From contig NZ_JACRMG010000013.1 of the NCBI RefSeq assembly GCF_016219575.1, forward strand, positions 205,756 to 254,366: 48,611 bases of DNA, given 5' to 3'. Under the pieces are notes generated by a model. It saw only the letters and a program-made list of their open reading frames with translations, ran no database searches and was not told the origin of the DNA. Source of the stretch: Bradyrhizobium sp. GTDB taxonomy: Bacteria; Pseudomonadota; Alphaproteobacteria; Rhizobiales; Xanthobacteraceae. Both the position numbers and the translations under genes were made by a program. Below are positions 47,889 to 48,611 of the stretch, in pieces. How positions within the stretch are numbered: the first letter of the stretch is position 1; the number at the start of each line of letters is the position of its first letter.

Positions 47889-48356
47889 ATGATCCAGACA
47901 GACGCCTTCGACCTCAAACTACTGGCGGCACTGCAGGACGACGGCCGGCTGACCAACCAGCAGCTTGCCGACGTTGTCGGGCTATCGGCCTCGCAATGCT
48001 CGCGGCGGCGGATGCGGCTGGAAGAGGAGAAGGTGATCGCGGGCTATCACGCCGACCTCGCCGGCGAAGCGCTCGGCTTCAACCTGATCGCCTTCATCCA
48101 CATCACGCTGGCGACCCATTCGCCCGACAACGCCAAGAAATTCCGCGCACTGGTCAATCGCGTCGACGAAATCCAGGAAGCCTATTCGCTGACCGGCGAT
48201 GCCGACTACGTGCTCAAGGTCGTGCTGCGCGACCTCAAGAGCCTGTCCGACCTCGTCAACAATTTGCTGATGCCGCACCAGAGCGTGGCGCATGTGCGCT
48301 CGTCGATCGTGCTCGACCGGTTGAAGGAGAGCGCGAAGCTGCCGCTGGCTCGATAG
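47889..48356 (+). CDS. Lrp/AsnC-family transcriptional regulator
   Basis: 155 residues with the classic layout: N-terminal HTH (LDDGRLTNQQLADVVGLS-type stretch, residues about 15-45, SQCSRRRMRLEEEKVIAGY) and the C-terminal RAM ligand domain (ALGFNLIAFIHITLA, AYSLTGDADYVLKVVLRD). ATG 47889 is used; the 35 upstream in-frame codons have no family sequence. Divergent orientation to hppD suggests control of tyrosine or phenylalanine breakdown, in response to an amino acid bound by the RAM domain. Direct evidence for that is absent. The gene is followed by a truncated mosaic repeat. Confidence 0.93.
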   Translation: MIQTDAFDLKLLAALQDDGRLTNQQLADVVGLSASQCSRRRMRLEEEKVIAGYHADLAGEALGFNLIAFIHITLATHSPDNAKKFRALVNRVDEIQEAYSLTGDADYVLKVVLRDLKSLSDLVNNLLMPHQSVAHVRSSIVLDRLKESAKLPLAR

Positions 48357-48358
48357 TC

Positions 48359-48467
48359 ACCTCGCCCCGCTCTTCGCGGGGAGAGGTCGACGCGAAGCGT
48401 CGGGTGAGGGGCGCTCTCCGCGAGTCATGATGTGGATAGCGCCCCTCACCCTGCCCTCTCCCCGCAA
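48359..48467. repeat. Mosaic palindromic repeat, truncated copy C
   Basis: The first hairpin (acCTCGCCCCGC...GCGGGGAGAGGT, one mismatch) and the inner blocks GGGTGAGGGGCGC and its complement GCGCCCCTCACCC are present. The second hairpin breaks off after CCTCTCCCCGCAAG near 48467. In copies A and B this is followed by the complementary GCGGGGAGAGGT. The loss suggests an insertion or deletion boundary here. Confidence 0.7.
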
Positions 48468-48570
48468 GCACGCAGGGCTGTCCGGGGAAGTTTAGCCATA
48501 GCAGAACTCGATTTGATTGGGTTGGGCTCTGGGTTTTGCCCGGCTTGGATTTACGGGTGGAGGTTTGTCG

Positions 48571-48611
48571 ATGGTGGCAATGGAGCGCCGGGTGAAGAGG
48601 AGCTGGCTGAC
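48571..48611 (+). CDS. Start of an unidentified frame at right edge (partial)
   Basis: ATG 48571 follows GGAGG at a spacing of seven bases and opens MVAMERRVKRSWLT to the window edge. The basic start and the position just after a broken repeat would suit a transposase, but 14 residues do not allow identification. The 200 bases before it contain only the truncated repeat and unremarkable sequence. Confidence 0.35.
   Translation, partial: MVAMERRVKRSWL

Overview
The window is high-GC DNA with dense, mostly short-gapped genes and long antisense open frames. The gene content points to an alphaproteobacterium close to Bradyrhizobium or another Nitrobacteraceae member: a coxSLM (form II type) molybdenum hydroxylase operon, a class I PHA synthase, a DUF3750 protein, a Bug-type solute-binding protein, trehalose synthesis genes and mosaic 'CTCTCCCCGC' palindromic repeats. 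This assignment rests on gene style, not on a marker gene. There is no rRNA, CRISPR array or complete transposon. One tRNA, tRNA-Ser(GGA), is present.

Layout, left part (0-16.3 kb). An L,D-transpeptidase with a long Ala-rich helical insert comes first. A GntR/FCD regulator is divergent from a small operon of cytochrome P450, SRPBCC protein and 3Fe-4S-type ferredoxin, with a tandem direct repeat between them. A MoxR ATPase and CoxE-like VWA pair follows, split by a mosaic repeat. From 7.7 to 14.2 kb lies a cluster of small exported proteins around a secreted caspase-like (C14) protein. It includes three paralogues of one unrecognised exported family and a small protein sharing the caspase protein's C-terminal Cys motif, with recQ embedded among them. 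A class III aminotransferase and a PilZ protein close this part.

Middle part (16.3-34.3 kb). It holds a zinc-ribbon protein, phaC, a chagasin-like (I42) inhibitor, a SulP-STAS-cNMP fusion transporter, a possible 24-residue membrane peptide, a benzoylformate-decarboxylase-like ThDP enzyme, an MFS carrier, DUF3750 and Bug proteins. A stretch that looks lower in GC by eye then carries an ATP-grasp enzyme, an O-antigen-ligase-like membrane protein, a second class III aminotransferase and a small membrane protein. It ends at tRNA-Ser, a layout seen at many genomic islands.

Right part (34.3-48.6 kb). A small exported Cys-tail protein is followed by otsA, two tandem bulged hairpins, otsB with an MFS sugar-porter-like gene, and a methyl-accepting chemotaxis protein. 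Next come coxS-coxL-coxM, a CaiB/BaiF CoA-transferase, hppD and a divergent Lrp/AsnC regulator. The window ends in a truncated mosaic repeat and the start of an unidentified frame, possibly an insertion boundary.

The most unusual element is the exported caspase-like locus with its paralogous small proteins and shared C-terminal tail. The two hairpins between otsB and otsA, the SulP fusion and the tRNA-linked surface-glycan cluster also deserve attention.
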